Notes under the pieces: model-generated
Told to the model about the DNA's origin: nothing
What the model saw: only the letters and a program-made list of their open reading frames with translations
The model's database searches: none
Assembly: GCA_029641185.1 (NCBI GenBank)
Contig: JAPWGK010000021.1
Coordinates: 186,001-250,000 of the forward strand
From: Pseudofabraea citricarpa
Lineage: Eukaryota; Ascomycota; Leotiomycetes; Helotiales; Dermateaceae
Length of the DNA stretch: 64,000 nucleotides
Direction: 5' to 3'
Made by a program: the position numbers and the translations under genes
In this document: one piece after another, positions 23,050-34,205 of the stretch
How the letters are laid out: the number at the start of each line of letters is the position of its first letter
Position numbering within the stretch: position 1 is the first letter of the stretch

Positions 23050-25945
23050 TCACAGCCTCCCAAGCAAGACGTCGTTCCGGAAGATGCCCACCTCGCTAAC
23101 ATCGTGAAAGTACAGACCCTCCATAGCTTCGATCCTCATCATGCCCGGCCCCACCACCCCGTCGCCGCCATCGTCATCGTCCGACGTCTCGTCATCCAAC
23201 AGCTCCGGCTGGTTCGTCGCCGTGTTCTCGGCGAGCGTTCCTGACAGGAGGACCAGATCTGAGAGCGACGGGTTCGAAGTCGCTGTCGAAGATGACGAAG
23301 TCGATTTCTCTTTCCCGCGTGCCTTCTTGGATTTCTTCGCGTGCGCTTTGGGACGACGGCGGACGAGTCTTTCGACACTCGTATCGAGCGCAAGGTACTC
23401 AACTTTCGTGGCTGGCATCTGGCTCAGACAGTCGATGGCGAATTTACGTACTTCGCGCATCACCCACATGCATGTGTCGTCGGTTCTGAATTGGAGGATG
23501 TGGAGAGCCCGGAGGTTGACGAGGCCAGGAAGGTTTTGAAGAAGAGTGTGCTGGCAAGATATCAGTAAAGAAATATAGAGAGATAAAGAAATATAGAGAG
23601 ATTAAACCAACTCACCATGACATGGATCCCGAAACTGACGGCGAGTTCTTCGAGATTCTTCGCTCGGCTACAGAGTAACCGAGCTGTCTTCTCATCAGCA
23701 TCCCAGGAATAATCGGCCTCGTTGCGAATCCTCAAACACCTGAGCGTGCTGATGTGAGTCTTTAACGCGAGCCTGCGGATCTGCTTGATCTTGATGGTCG
23801 TCTTGGGCGGCACACTTTCCGTCCGTGATCGATAACATCTCTCAAGAAGATATAACTCCTGCAGGCCTTCAAGCTGGCTAACAAGCGTCAGAAATACCCC
23901 AGTCACGTTGTCCGTGTGGATCTTTTTGATCTGGAGTTTTTTGAGGTTGTTCTCCTTGGCGAGCATATTCCAGAAGGGAGCTTGAGCACCGACACTAAGA
24001 AGGGTGATGTTGCGAAGGGCATGCAGATCAATGGCGTTGGAAAGTGTCGATGCCCTTACAGGAATGAGATGTATGCTCAACGTCTCTAGTGACAGCCCAC
24101 GAGTTTTCCGCAGGTAGTCACTCTGCTCTCGGTTCCTGTGGGCTTCGTATCGATCCTTGGATAATTCCAAATACTGATTATCCAATCTGCCATCCTCCAT
24201 AATCTCGACGATATCCGCCAGGCTTTGATCGACGTCATCTACAGTGATCCGGTATCCGTTGCCGTCAATATACGCGATACCCTTAGCGACATCGGATCGG
24301 ATTTGCTTCAAGGATTGTTGGGTGTCTTCCATTTTGGTTCGACAACCTCGACAATTTGAATTCCCTGTCGTGGAAGTAGAATTCTTATGCTCGTCACAAA
24401 GTAGTGCTGATGGCTTCTGCGCAGGTTCAGCATCAGGTTGCTTTTCTATCTCAGGCGCTTGGACGGCAGACGAAGATGATGCTTCACCTTCTGCCACTTC
24501 TGTGGTTGGTTTCGACTTCTCGGAGGCTGTATCCTTATTCAGAAGTGGATCTTTCGTATCATTCATAAAACCAATAGCAGCAACCGACTCCATGGTTTTC
24601 GCCAACGACTTTGCATCCTCAAAGTTCGTAGGACTGACAGTAGCCAGGACCTTTGCTGTAGCTGTCCGAAGATCGTCACGAAAAGACCTCAGAGCATCAG
24701 CCAGCAGCTTCTTCGTCTGATCTTCGACGCTATCCCCAGACGACTTGCGATAATCGGTCTTGACCTGGGATGGCTTGACTTTGGAATCGGTCACGCCAAA
24801 GATTTTGCCGAGAACGGCTTCTTGTAATTTCTTTTTCTCTAGTGCCTTGTACACTTTTGCAGGTCCGGTGGCATCGTCTGAAGGCGGCAGGGTGGGATTG
24901 CCAAAGTCATCCTCGTCCTGATCAGAATCTTCGTCGTGAGGAGATTCAATAGCCGGTTTCCTCGCTTGGCTGGCCAATGATTCCGAGAAGGAGAGCTGAA
25001 GCGAATTGAGAGTATTCGAAGAATTCCGTACACAGGTCTTGATCTCGGTAATATACTCTAGCGTATCCATATCCAAGATGGTGAGTGATTTCAGGTTCTT
25101 GAAGCCGCATATTGTTGGCGGACTTCGAATATTGCTATCCTTCTGCCGTGACGAGTGGAGCACAGCTTTACTCTCGTGATAATCCAAAAATCCGGGTATC
25201 GTCTTGACATGGGCAAACGCGAGTTCCGAGTGTGCTGGAACCCAACCGTCATTCGGATCTGCGGCTTTCTTCGACGGCGGAAGAGGAGGTGGGGATTCGT
25301 ACAACGAAGGGCCAAGCTGCATCCGCAGATGGAGATGTTTTAGGCACGCTATCTGATGTAGAGCCTTGAAGACAGGACGGCTAAGTTCGACGCGGATATC
25401 CCATCTGCGACAGTAAGTCAAAAGACAAAAAGTAACCAGTGGGAAGTAGCCTACCTGAACGTCTCGAGGGCTTTCGCCTTGCGTAGCGTCATCAACAGCA
25501 GGGTGCTCATGAATTTTCCGCAGCTGGTCGAGTACAGATAAGGGCGGTAGGATCGCTCAGCCTTGTCGCCGCCCTCGAAAGTATACAAGGCGATCTCTCT
25601 CAGGTAGCGCGCATAGTCGTACTCGCTCGTCACGAAGGTATCCAAGCCCGCGGCGAGCCCATCGATGAGGCCCTCGCCCGGGACGTCATCGTCGTCGGGG
25701 AAGACGATGTGAAAGTTGCGATACAGCTGCTCAGCCGCGAGATCCCTAAAGTGTTTCGAGACGAGCGACAGGGCGACGAGGTCGGGGGAAGAACACTGCA
25801 TTGCATATACGTTAGCACGGCATGATCTGTATTGCAAGAGCCAACAGCTGCTGTGGCACGGTGCGTTGGAGCTGTCATGTCATACACATTCAAAGATCCT
25901 GCTCTGTGTCTCCGAGGGCAGATCAGCAAAGTGAAGCGTGGCCAT
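23050..25945 (-). CDS. Large F-box/LRR-like protein, 896 aa, four exons
   Basis: Exons on the minus strand are 25945-25886, 25795-25455, 25404-23616 and 23550-23050. Introns of 90, 50 and 65 nt have GT...AG ends, and the first has a GCTAAC branch point; the total is 897 codons including stop. The N-terminus reads FADLPSETQSRIFECCSSPDLVALSLVSKHFRDLA across the first junction, an F-box, so a role as SCF substrate receptor is likely. Leucine-rich helical/strand units follow: ETFRWDIRVELSRPVF, KNLKSLTILDMDTLEY, LETLSIHLIPVRASTL, LQELYLLERC, CLRIRNEADY, LPGLVNLRALHILQF. A long charged, probably disordered middle (about residues 310-560) contains CxxC pairs near NCRGCRTKME. The C-terminus is basic then acidic. 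The target is unknown. Confidence 0.85.
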
Positions 25946-26376
25946 GGTGGTGGTGGTGGTGGCAGCAGGTGAGGGTTCCGTGGATGCAGCGGCTGAAGGC
26001 GTCATTGTCGTCGCCGGTTCGTAGCCAATTTGTCGGAGGGTTATTTGCCAAACATATTCTGGTGATGGTGATGGTGTTGTGTGTTTATTCTTCTTCTGTT
26101 AGGCGCCATCAACCCATCAATGAGGCGGGACTCGGGATGCCAAGCCAACAAGCCAGCAAGGGTCGTCGTCACGTAACGTGGGGTTGGTCGAGCCGAGGCG
26201 AGCGGACTGGGAGATCCTCGACCCTAGTGTGGGGCCCTCGGTACCCAGGGAATACGAGATGTAGAAGTTATAAAAGCCAGTGCTGCTCTCAGCTACTCTT
26301 TTGAATCTTTTTTTACTTTACTTATTATCATACCGAGGACCATGTATTCCCTTTTTTTCTTCTTTTTTTTTCTTTT

Positions 26377-26419
26377 ATGGGGGCCAGCCCCCAAACCCCC
26401 ATGCGCTGCGCGGCCGTGG
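26377..26419 (+). repeat. Left terminal inverted repeat
   Basis: GC-rich 43-mer starting ATGGGGGCCAGCCCCC and ending GGCCGTGG. It differs from the right copy at two positions. Confidence 0.85.
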
Positions 26420-27183
26420 TTGTGATTATAATAGACAATCCTAAATTAGCTTATTTACTGATTAGGTACAATAAATATACATCCAAGTATAAGATAAAAC
26501 AATCAATTAAAAATCTCCAAGAGAAGTCAAAGGTGAGTCTTTCTGGTGGGAGGTTGATATACTCGTTTGGGGTTTAGGGATTAGGGGTTGGCTAAGGGTT
26601 ATAAGAATAAATCCTCCGAGTTAGTAGTTTATAATAGTTTTCTCTTTTTCTTATTCCTTGTTAGCTTACTTGCTTGCAGGGAGTAATAGCACGCGTGACA
26701 GGAGAAGCTTGTATATAGCCTAGCTAGCAAGCGAGCAAGCAGGTAAGTAAGTAGCCGCTCCTTTTTAGATAAGTCATCCCTTAATCTTTCTGCTTTTAAA
26801 ACCCCCTGTCGTGATAGGGAGATGATAGGTTAACGATAGCGGGTACTCCGCTAAGTTTGTACGTACGGTTGAAAGACGGCTCTCAAGAAGGGAGGATAGT
26901 AGCAGAGGAGCTTCTCAAACCCCTATAATAACAAGAAGAAAGAGAGAGAAAAAAAATAAAAAAGAACTTTGCGAAAGAAACACGTTTTCTTACTAGGCTA
27001 TTCATTCTCTGCTAGGGAAGAAAAAAGAAAGAAATAAAAAAAAGTAAGTCTCTAAAAGAGAAAAACCTAACACTAACGCTAACGCTAACGCCCTCTGCTA
27101 GATGCTAGATACTAGATTAATAACAGCCTAAGCATCTGACACGACTCTACCTATCTAGTACACGAGCAGATACCAGAACTCAA

Positions 27184-27200
27184 CCCCCCCCCCCCCCCCC
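27184..27200. repeat. Poly-C run (17 C) followed by poly-T
   Basis: Homopolymer of about 17 C followed by nine T, inside the TIR element. Its length should be treated as approximate in any assembly. Confidence 0.8.
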
Positions 27201-27908
27201 TTTTTTTTTCTTTCTTTTATCTCCTCTCCTCTCTCTTATACCTAACTACCTACGTATAATATAATAGCATTCGTTAAACAAAAACAAAACATAAGACGTA
27301 TTTTCTCACCTCTTACCCAACTAATAATCTTTGTAGTAGATTTTAGTATAAATACCTATAACCTATAACCTACCCGCCTTATAAGGCCTAATAAGTATAT
27401 TTTTTTTATTTTAAAAAAAAAACTTACAGCTTATTTTTTTTCAAAAAAAAAAAAAAAAAGAAACTTACTTATAAAACCTATAAGTAATCTATAAAACCTA
27501 GTTAATAGAATAATCTATCTAAGAACTCTTAGTACTTGATTTAAGTTTTCTTCTTTTCTAAGCTTTAAAAATACGAGAGATAAGATATAAAAAGATTCTA
27601 ATAATTTTTAATTAAAAAGATCACTCATCTATTTAACGCTTTCAAAAAAGAGAATCTTATTAGTATAAAGTTTAGAATCTAAAATTCAGAATCCGAAATC
27701 TAAAGAATCGGAAGAATCGGAAGATATACTAATTAGTATAATATTATAGGTACCTATAGGTATATACCCGCAGGTTATTTTAAAATAAAGAAAACCCGAC
27801 CTATAGATATATAGATACCTATACTAAAATCTACTTCGTAGAACCACACAAGAAAAAAACCGCCGAGTTCTATATTCTCTATAAATAAGAAAGAGATAAT
27901 AATCAAAT

Positions 27909-27936
27909 CCTCCTCCTCCTCCTCCTCCTCCTCCTC
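27909..27936. repeat. (CCT)n trinucleotide repeat
   Basis: Nine uninterrupted CCT units inside the TIR element. Confidence 0.9.
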
Positions 27937-28183
27937 CTTCTATCTCGTAAACTATTTATTTCCGAGTTCGAAGACAAGTATTATATTATACTATACTATA
28001 GCTCTATAAGGAATCTCATACAAATCAATAATCGAGCCACTTTCTTCTTTCTTCTTTCTTTTCTTTTCTTTCCTTCTTTTTTTCTTTCTCTCTTTTTTTC
28101 TTGTCTCTCTCTCTCTCTTATTCCCACCTAAACCTAGCCGTAAACAAGAAATAAGAAGTAGCAAGTAAGAGCAAATAATCAGC

Positions 28184-28226
28184 CTACGGCCGCGCAGCGC
28201 ACGGGGGTTTGGGGGCTGGCCCCCAT
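28184..28226 (-). repeat. Right terminal inverted repeat
   Basis: Reverse-complement partner of 26377-26419, with two transition differences (A/G at position 25 and G/A at position 42). Confidence 0.85.
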
Positions 28227-28271
28227 GAGAGAGAAAGTATTTGTTCGTTAATCGATTAAAGCATTGATTTA

Positions 28272-28289
28272 TCCATCTATCTATCTGTA

Positions 28290-28320
<31 letters not shown>
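28272..28320. repeat. (TATC)n tetranucleotide repeat
   Basis: About twelve TATC/ATCT units with one interruption (TGTA), just outside the right TIR. Confidence 0.9.
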
Positions 28321-28523
28321 ACTTCGCCTCGACTGTTAAGAATCTCAACCGTTAAGAATCTCAACTATTAAGCACTCAGAACCAAGAAGCACGAACCAAG
28401 AACCAAAGAGCACGAGAACAAGAACGAGAAAGATTCAGGACTCAGGACCGTGAGATTTAGGATTTAGGATTTAGGATTCAGGGCTTAGGTGCCCGGGGGG
28501 GTATACCCATATGAAATACCAGC

Positions 28524-28562
28524 TACCAGTTACCAGTTACCAGTTACCAGTTACCAGTTACC
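28524..28562. repeat. (CCAGTTA)n heptamer array
   Basis: Five to six head-to-tail CCAGTTA units in the 3' flank of the thioredoxin/transglutaminase gene. Confidence 0.9.
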
Positions 28563-28631
28563 AAAAAAAAGAAAGAAAAAAAAAAGAAAAAAGAAAAGAC
28601 GGAAATTTATTCATCTCAGACAGACAAGACG

Positions 28632-28668
28632 CCAATTCCCGATTCCCGATTCCCGATTCCCGATTCCC
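28632..28668. repeat. (GATTCCC)n heptamer array
   Basis: About five GATTCCC units, the second seven-base array within 100 bases. Confidence 0.9.
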
Positions 28669-28802
28669 AATCCCAAGTCCCTTCCACATCCCCATTATCC
28701 CCATCCCCATCCCCCATCCCCCATCCCCCATCACATCACACACATCACATTACATTACATCCCATAACCCACACCACATAACCCACATCACACACCACAC
28801 AG

Positions 28803-31250
28803 CTAAACCAATTCCCAAGCCGCAATCCCCGCAAACCCCATACCGGACCTGCCCTTCTTAGCAAGGTACTCCTTCCTGGTCAAGCCCCTCGCGTCGCGTC
28901 CATCGACGGTAGTGACCGCATAGACGGAGACGGTCTGACCAGGACAACCCAGATCAGCCGCCTGGACATCAGCCCAGTACCAGTCGTGATTGGAGTCGAA
29001 GGCGACGAAATCGTCCTTGCGGCCATCCAAGCCGTGGATGGCGAGGATCATGCAGTAGGGCTTGCCGTGGCCGTTCTTCTCGTGGTCCCAATGCTCGCAC
29101 ATCTTGGAGAACTGGAAGCGGATCGTCTCGCCTGAGCGGACGTCGATGTGCTTCAAGGCCGGTGCGAACGACGTCTGTAAGAGGCCGTGGTCCTCGACGA
29201 CGCCGAAGAGCTGCAGAGGTTCGCCACCTACAGGACCGATTATGTATTCTTCCCAGCTGGGAATACGGCCATCGCTGCGGAAGAAGTATGCATCGTCCTT
29301 GGGGAAATGCTTCAGTCCAAAGTCGTCATTGGAACTCGTGAAGCATGAGGAAGTGAAGTGTTTGTTGTAAACTCGATCTCCGACGTTGCCAGCTCCCCAG
29401 CACGCATCGAGGAGTTTCCACTCGCCGTTGTCGATTCTCACGGCATTCCATGCATGACCAGATGGATCACATCGAGGTACTGGATCGCCAGCTTTCATGG
29501 CAGAATACCCATAGCCCTTACCATGTCCTGTAACCATGACACATTCTAAACCTGCCTTGAGGGCGATAGCACTGTACACGCCAGCATAACCACCACAAAC
29601 TGCAACACCAGCGGCAATCGTGTCCTTGGGCTCCATGTGCTTGACCCTATTACCAAAGAAGGCATCCACATCATATGCAATGTTATGATGTAACCAAGTG
29701 AAAATCGCTCGAGCTTTGTCGGTAGCCGAGGAAAATGGTCCACACAATACCTGGGCAAGATAGCCACTGACATCAGCCACACGTGGAAGTGACTGGCGTG
29801 GATATTGAGTAGCAACGGTATCTGGACCAGAGAAATCTCGGCACAAGAGACAGCCCGCAACGACGGGTGATGGTGCTGGAACCGGCCGAGCTTTGACAGC
29901 CTGCACCTGTGCGAACGACGGCTTGGAGCTCTTGTTGATAGGTGGAGGAACTCCATTTGAGGTAGGTTGTGGACTCAATCCTGTTTCTTCTGTGATGAAT
30001 CTCGTTAAGTTCTCCAGATCTCTCTGGGACTTGTACTTTTTCGGTGTCTCATTAGATCCATCAAACAACATGATGGTCGGATAACCTGTGATATCGAATC
30101 TATTCATGAAAGACTTGTGTTCGTTGACGTCAACTTTGACGATCAACAGATTTGGCGATGCCAGATTCCGCGCGAGCTCTTCATAGATGGGATCTAGTTC
30201 CTTGCAGTATCTACAGTACGGGGCGTAAAAGTCGACAAGAGCTGGCGTCCCAGACATCACGTGGCTATCAAATGTGGAAGCTGTGAGTTCTAAGACTTGT
30301 CCAGGTGGATGATAACCATTATTCCCGTTCTGGACTGGCTTGGTATCTTCAACGGGCTTTGGCTTATTATTGAATCCCATGATTAACGCCGAACGGGCAA
30401 TTGTTGGAGGGGGCAATCGCCTGACGGCTGAAATGGGTCCATCCTCCTTGAGATTGGTCCTGCTGGGTCTTGTAGGCAAAGCTGGACGGGGAGCATCTTC
30501 TCGAAGGTTATTTCTGCTTGGCCGTGAGGGGATCCTGGGTGGAAGGCCTGGCCTGATCTCTGGGACTGAAGGGCGACCTCTCAGGACATTCGGAGCAGAC
30601 TTCATCGTCACCAATGGAACCTTGGTCGCCTTCGCCCTCTCTTCCAGCTCTCGCCTTGAAGGAGGAAGAGGTGGGAGCTTGGTATCTCCCAGGGCAGGAG
30701 GTAACCTCCGCTGCGTCTCTACTGAAGATGCGCTTGTATGTGAAGACCCTCCTTGACTTAATGACATGCCAGATACGGTGGAGCTGTGTGATACGGTCGA
30801 GGCATTGGAGCCCCGTCGTGCAGTGGGCGCAGAGAGGTTTCGAGGAGGCAGAGAAGGGGATGGCTCTGAAGGTTTGCGACTAGGCAATGGGGGAGGACCA
30901 CTCGAGGCATTGCGCGCAGGCAGCTTGGGCGGTATTCTTGCGATCTGGTTGTTGGGACTGGGCTCAGGATTGTCTCTGTCGACGGGAGGAGGAGGCAGCA
31001 GGGCCAGGCCATTGATGCCAATGGGTTCGTTGTTCGCTCTCTTGGTGACTGAAGAGCCGTAGGTAGCGATTGGGGGGTTGTTGGTCGTCTTGCTCCGCGA
31101 TTCGATGGATGGTCTGTTCGTTGGAGGAGGGGGTGGAGGAGGTCGCTTTCCCGTTGGCAGGGACGGGGTTCTGTTGAAGCCTTGTTGCTGTTTCAAGGCA
31201 GCGATGCGCGCTGAGACAGAAGTGAACTGTGGCTCCTCGACTTCTGCCAT
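28803..31250 (-). CDS. Proline-rich protein with thioredoxin and transglutaminase-like domains, 815 aa
   Basis: One open frame without introns. Residues 1-310 are Pro/Ser-rich with poly-Pro tracts and many PPLPSR/LPPR-type SH3-ligand-like motifs. Residues about 316-424 form a thioredoxin fold: LVDFYAPYCRYCKELDPIY with the CxxC pair Cys346/Cys349, then a cis-Pro motif ITGYPTIMLFDG (Pro391). Residues about 480-690 are a transglutaminase-like domain with AVCGGYAG (Cys552), GHAWNAVRI (His599) and WKLLDACWG (Asp615), so the Cys-His-Asp triad is present. A beta-rich C-terminal region follows. The N- and C-terminal parts resemble fungal transglutaminase-like proteins related to the cytokinesis factor Cyk3 (inference). 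I do not recall a thioredoxin domain between them in those proteins. Activity is not shown. The start is at the ATG of MAEVEEPQF. Confidence 0.88.
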   Translation of the reverse strand: MAEVEEPQFTSVSARIAALKQQQGFNRTPSLPTGKRPPPPPPPTNRPSIESRSKTTNNPPIATYGSSVTKRANNEPIGINGLALLPPPPVDRDNPEPSPNNQIARIPPKLPARNASSGPPPLPSRKPSEPSPSLPPRNLSAPTARRGSNASTVSHSSTVSGMSLSQGGSSHTSASSVETQRRLPPALGDTKLPPLPPSRRELEERAKATKVPLVTMKSAPNVLRGRPSVPEIRPGLPPRIPSRPSRNNLREDAPRPALPTRPSRTNLKEDGPISAVRRLPPPTIARSALIMGFNNKPKPVEDTKPVQNGNNGYHPPGQVLELTASTFDSHVMSGTPALVDFYAPYCRYCKELDPIYEELARNLASPNLLIVKVDVNEHKSFMNRFDITGYPTIMLFDGSNETPKKYKSQRDLENLTRFITEETGLSPQPTSNGVPPPINKSSKPSFAQVQAVKARPVPAPSPVVAGCLLCRDFSGPDTVATQYPRQSLPRVADVSGYLAQVLCGPFSSATDKARAIFTWLHHNIAYDVDAFFGNRVKHMEPKDTIAAGVAVCGGYAGVYSAIALKAGLECVMVTGHGKGYGYSAMKAGDPVPRCDPSGHAWNAVRIDNGEWKLLDACWGAGNVGDRVYNKHFTSSCFTSSNDDFGLKHFPKDDAYFFRSDGRIPSWEEYIIGPVGGEPLQLFGVVEDHGLLQTSFAPALKHIDVRSGETIRFQFSKMCEHWDHEKNGHGKPYCMILAIHGLDGRKDDFVAFDSNHDWYWADVQAADLGCPGQTVSVYAVTTVDGRDARGLTRKEYLAKKGRSGMGFAGIAAWELV

Positions 31251-32598
31251 GACGAGAATTGGCTGGTGGAGGTGGTGTTGGTGGTGGTGGTACTCGAATT
31301 AGGCAGCGATTTGCTTGTGATCAGGGAGAAGCAGCCTCAAAACGAATGTGTGGTGGTGGGATGGACCATTAAAGAAGAGATAGAGAGAGAGAGACGAAGA
31401 GAAAGAAGAAGAACAAGAGATGGGAATTAAGAAGATGACATGGGACTCTGAGAAAGATCATACCGTCGCGGGCGTGGGAGTGGCAGTGGGAGTGGAGTGC
31501 TTAGATTTATTAGCCTTGACCATTGCACAAGGCTGTGCGCAGATGCAGATGCAGACGAGATGCAACTGTGCCTCTCTACCCGGCCTAGAATCATGACTGC
31601 TGCTGCTGCTGCTATTTGCATCCTTGAAGGAAGTCAAGCCTTATCACCAGCCTCCTGAACTCCACACACGCATGAAGAAAGGGGATCTAAAAGAAATAAC
31701 CCCCCAAAAAATATACAGTAGTGGATTGAGCAACACAACTCCAAGTGTTTCTTTCCACCAAAGCAGAACCCGCCGGCTTTATATAGAATTAAACTTAAGC
31801 TTTTCTCTCTCCTCTGTCTTAATAAGCTCCGCTCCCTCCCCTTCCCTGGTGTTATATGCGTTACAAGGATCCTCCCACCAATACCGGTACGGTCCGGGAG
31901 GGACCTACATTCCAGGTTGACATCTCATAGCCATTCATCATTCATCTACAGAACAAACACAAAAAGATCCAAGAGATGAGAAACAATTAAATTATCTCAA
32001 AAGCATCTGTCGAATCTCGAGAATTCGAAAAATCTCATCTATCAAGACACGAGGAAAATTCTCACCTCCCCCTTCTCCCTCGCCCAAAAGTAAAACTGGT
32101 GGTTGACAGAAAAACCACACGTGGTATATCGCAAAAAGACCCCCCTTGAAAATCCATAGGGGGGGAAAATCCAGAAGAATCTCATCGAAAGATCAATCCA
32201 TCTACCCTCTTCTCCTTCCTCCTCCTCCCTCCTCCTCTTTGTCTGCCAGAGTGAGGCCCAACCCCGTCCATTAACAGATGGATAATATCGACCGTGAAAG
32301 GCAAGGCATATATCATCAATCACATCAGTACCGTAGTAAAAAAATAAAAAAAGCCCCCTATCTCCATCCATAGCCGTAGCCATACCCAAGTTTCCTGCGC
32401 CTGAAAATCCCCTCAATAAAACAAAAATCTCAGAACGCCATATCCCCGTCCTTCCCATCCATTTTCATGCCGTCGTTGAAAAAGAGTAATGCGATGTCGT
32501 GTCGCTAAAGCGCTGCCACAAGAACAGAAAAGAGAAAGAGTCCAAAAAAAGAACAAGAAAAAAATATACATAATACAGATCTGATAGATTCCGAGAAA
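31251..32598. other. Intergenic region, promoter side of the fusion gene
   Basis: About 1.35 kb containing the 5' side of the thioredoxin/transglutaminase gene (GT- and GA-rich at 31260-31430) and the 3' flank of the receptor-like gene. No supported gene. A 138-codon minus-strand frame at 32042-32458 is rejected. Confidence 0.5.
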
Positions 32599-34205
32599 TC
32601 ATTTCAGTAAACCTCCCACGTCCTGGAGAGACTGGGACGGGCTGTGCCGCCCCATCTGCGGAGACGGCAGCTGTTGATAAGTATCATCTGCGGTCACGCG
32701 GTTCTGGTGGATGGTCTGGAGTTCGTAGTCTCCCCCGCGAGAGAAGTTGCGGGTGCGAGGACCAAGTAGGCCGCCGACATCCTGCAAGAACGCGGCAGAT
32801 CCCCGACGTGGTGGTGCGGGTGAGAGTCCATTGCCTGCGTAGTCGTTCGACCAGGTACTGTGAAGACCGGCCTGGCTCTCCACGTCGGTATCCGTTGTCC
32901 GGGTAGAGCTCAGTCTTCGCGACGGCTCATCGTCGAGCAATCCGCCCACGTCGAAGAAGGACACTTTGCGGGGTGAAGCCATCGAGGATACATCTCCGGG
33001 ACTATGTGCTCCATCGGGCACTTTGTACATCATCATGCTATCCGATTCTCCACTGGTATCACTCCGGGGGAAATTCCAGTCCTCGCCCATGTGTAGTCTT
33101 CGCACCTTGGATGGCATCGAGTCTCGGCCTGAAGATGCCATGGGGGCTGGTCGAGCTACAGGTGAGAGTTCTTCTCGCAATTCCGCGTTCACACCGAGTC
33201 CGAGACCGCGAACCAGATCTTCATCGCTTCCCCAGTGCCTCACTGCGGTTCCTCTTCGACTCGAGGTCCGCTCAATACTGTCGCTGAGAGAGCCAAACTT
33301 CCATCTCTGTTTCTTCACGCCTCGATCACGAACAAATGATCCCAAGACCAACGCATTACATACTGCCGTTGCAAACAGAATCTCAATAGATGCTAGTAAA
33401 GACCGATACTGCTGTGTGCCGTTTCTATCGATGATATTGGGAATCCTGTACAGGGTCGTTCCCGCGGGGATGAGCGAACCAGCAAACAGCAAAACGAGCT
33501 GAACCTTTCGCTTGACCGGCATCTGGGATCGAATAATAATGGGAATCGGGAAGAGAACCAGTAACAAATCCGTCAAGACATTAAACACACCCATCGTGAT
33601 TAGTTGAGCATAGCCTTGCCGACATTTGGGTCCTGGATCTGGTGTCACCTGCCAGTAATGAGTGACAGGTTGACACTCCGCAAGATCGGCGATAAAGATG
33701 GCGAGGAAGCTGATGGCGAGCAGGTACCTAATAAAGTTAAGCATTCGCTCGTTCGATCGTGTCCAGATTTGAATCGTGAGCCGCTTGAAGAATTCACTGA
33801 TGGTGAGTTTTAACATCCACAGGCTGCAATCTGTTAGTGACCCAGATTCATGCACCTGAAGACCAGATGAACTCACGTTGCCGCGTAAAACATCCTCGAT
33901 ACCAGGACCAACTTGCTCCCGATCTCCCGACGATGGATATCCAAATCTGTCAGTCCGGTGGTCACCGTATTATTGGTCCCGAAGAGCAGGACAATGTGAA
34001 CAAAGGCTATCCGGCCAAATAAGGGAATGAGACATGCGAAAGCCATCCAATCCTCTCTAAACAACTTCTCGCTCCGGATGTACCTCCCACATACCCTGAA
34101 CAGAATGATGACTCCCGCAAAACAGGTGCACCACCAGCAGACCAGGAGGGTTGATTTGTCGTCTCGAAAAGACCTGAGGGCGGGCGGTGGAGAATAAAGC
34201 GACAT
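32599..34205 (-). CDS. PTH11/rhodopsin-like seven-helix membrane protein, 517 aa, two exons
   Basis: Exons on the minus strand are 34205-33877 and 33823-32599, with a 53-nt intron (GTGAGT...TTGCAG). The join reads FYAAT-LWMLKLTISEFFKRL. A start at 34265 would add 20 residues. The first ~285 residues contain about seven hydrophobic helices (for example LLVCWWCTCFAGVIILF, YLLAISFLAIFIADL, LLLVLFPIPIII, VQLVLLFAGSLIPAGTTLY). They also hold the conserved AECQPVTHYW...CRQGYAQL region of fungal rhodopsin-like/PTH11-related proteins, where a disulfide is likely. The ~230-residue cytoplasmic tail is Ser/Arg-rich and carries the motif DVGGLL three times (FFDVGGLLDD, LQDVGGLLGP and LQDVGGLLK at the very end). 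Ligand and G-protein coupling are unknown. Confidence 0.88.

Larger units (their letters stand above)
26377..28226. mobile_element. Non-autonomous DNA transposon-like element with 43-bp TIRs
   Basis: The left end (26377-26419) and the reverse complement of the right end (28184-28226) match at 41 of 43 positions: ATGGGGGCCAGCCCCCAAAC followed by CCCC, R, TGCGCTGCGCGGCCGT, R, G. The interior is AT-rich, full of microsatellites and has no transposase frame, so it looks like a MITE-like or internally decayed element. If the element begins at GGGGG, the flanking dinucleotide AT on both sides could be a target duplication. The nested palindrome GGGGGCCAGCCCCC at each end could form a hairpin. The superfamily is not identifiable by eye. 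Confidence 0.75.
25946..28802. other. Gene-free region with inverted-repeat element and microsatellites
   Basis: Between the F-box gene's 5' end and the 3' end of the thioredoxin/transglutaminase gene. It holds the 43-bp TIR element (26377-28226), telomere-like words, a TATC microsatellite and heptamer arrays (separate entries). I see no coding region. The frame at 25822 on the plus strand is antisense to the F-box intron/exon and is rejected. Confidence 0.6.

Noticed and set aside
28524..28668. Heptamer arrays considered as a CRISPR-like or minisatellite locus
   Set aside because: Units are directly adjacent without spacers, and the organism is a fungus; these are simple tandem repeats.
32042..32458. 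138-codon minus-strand open frame
   Set aside because: Lies in the 3' flank of the receptor-like gene, shows no domain, and contains low-complexity Glu/Arg runs read from simple DNA.
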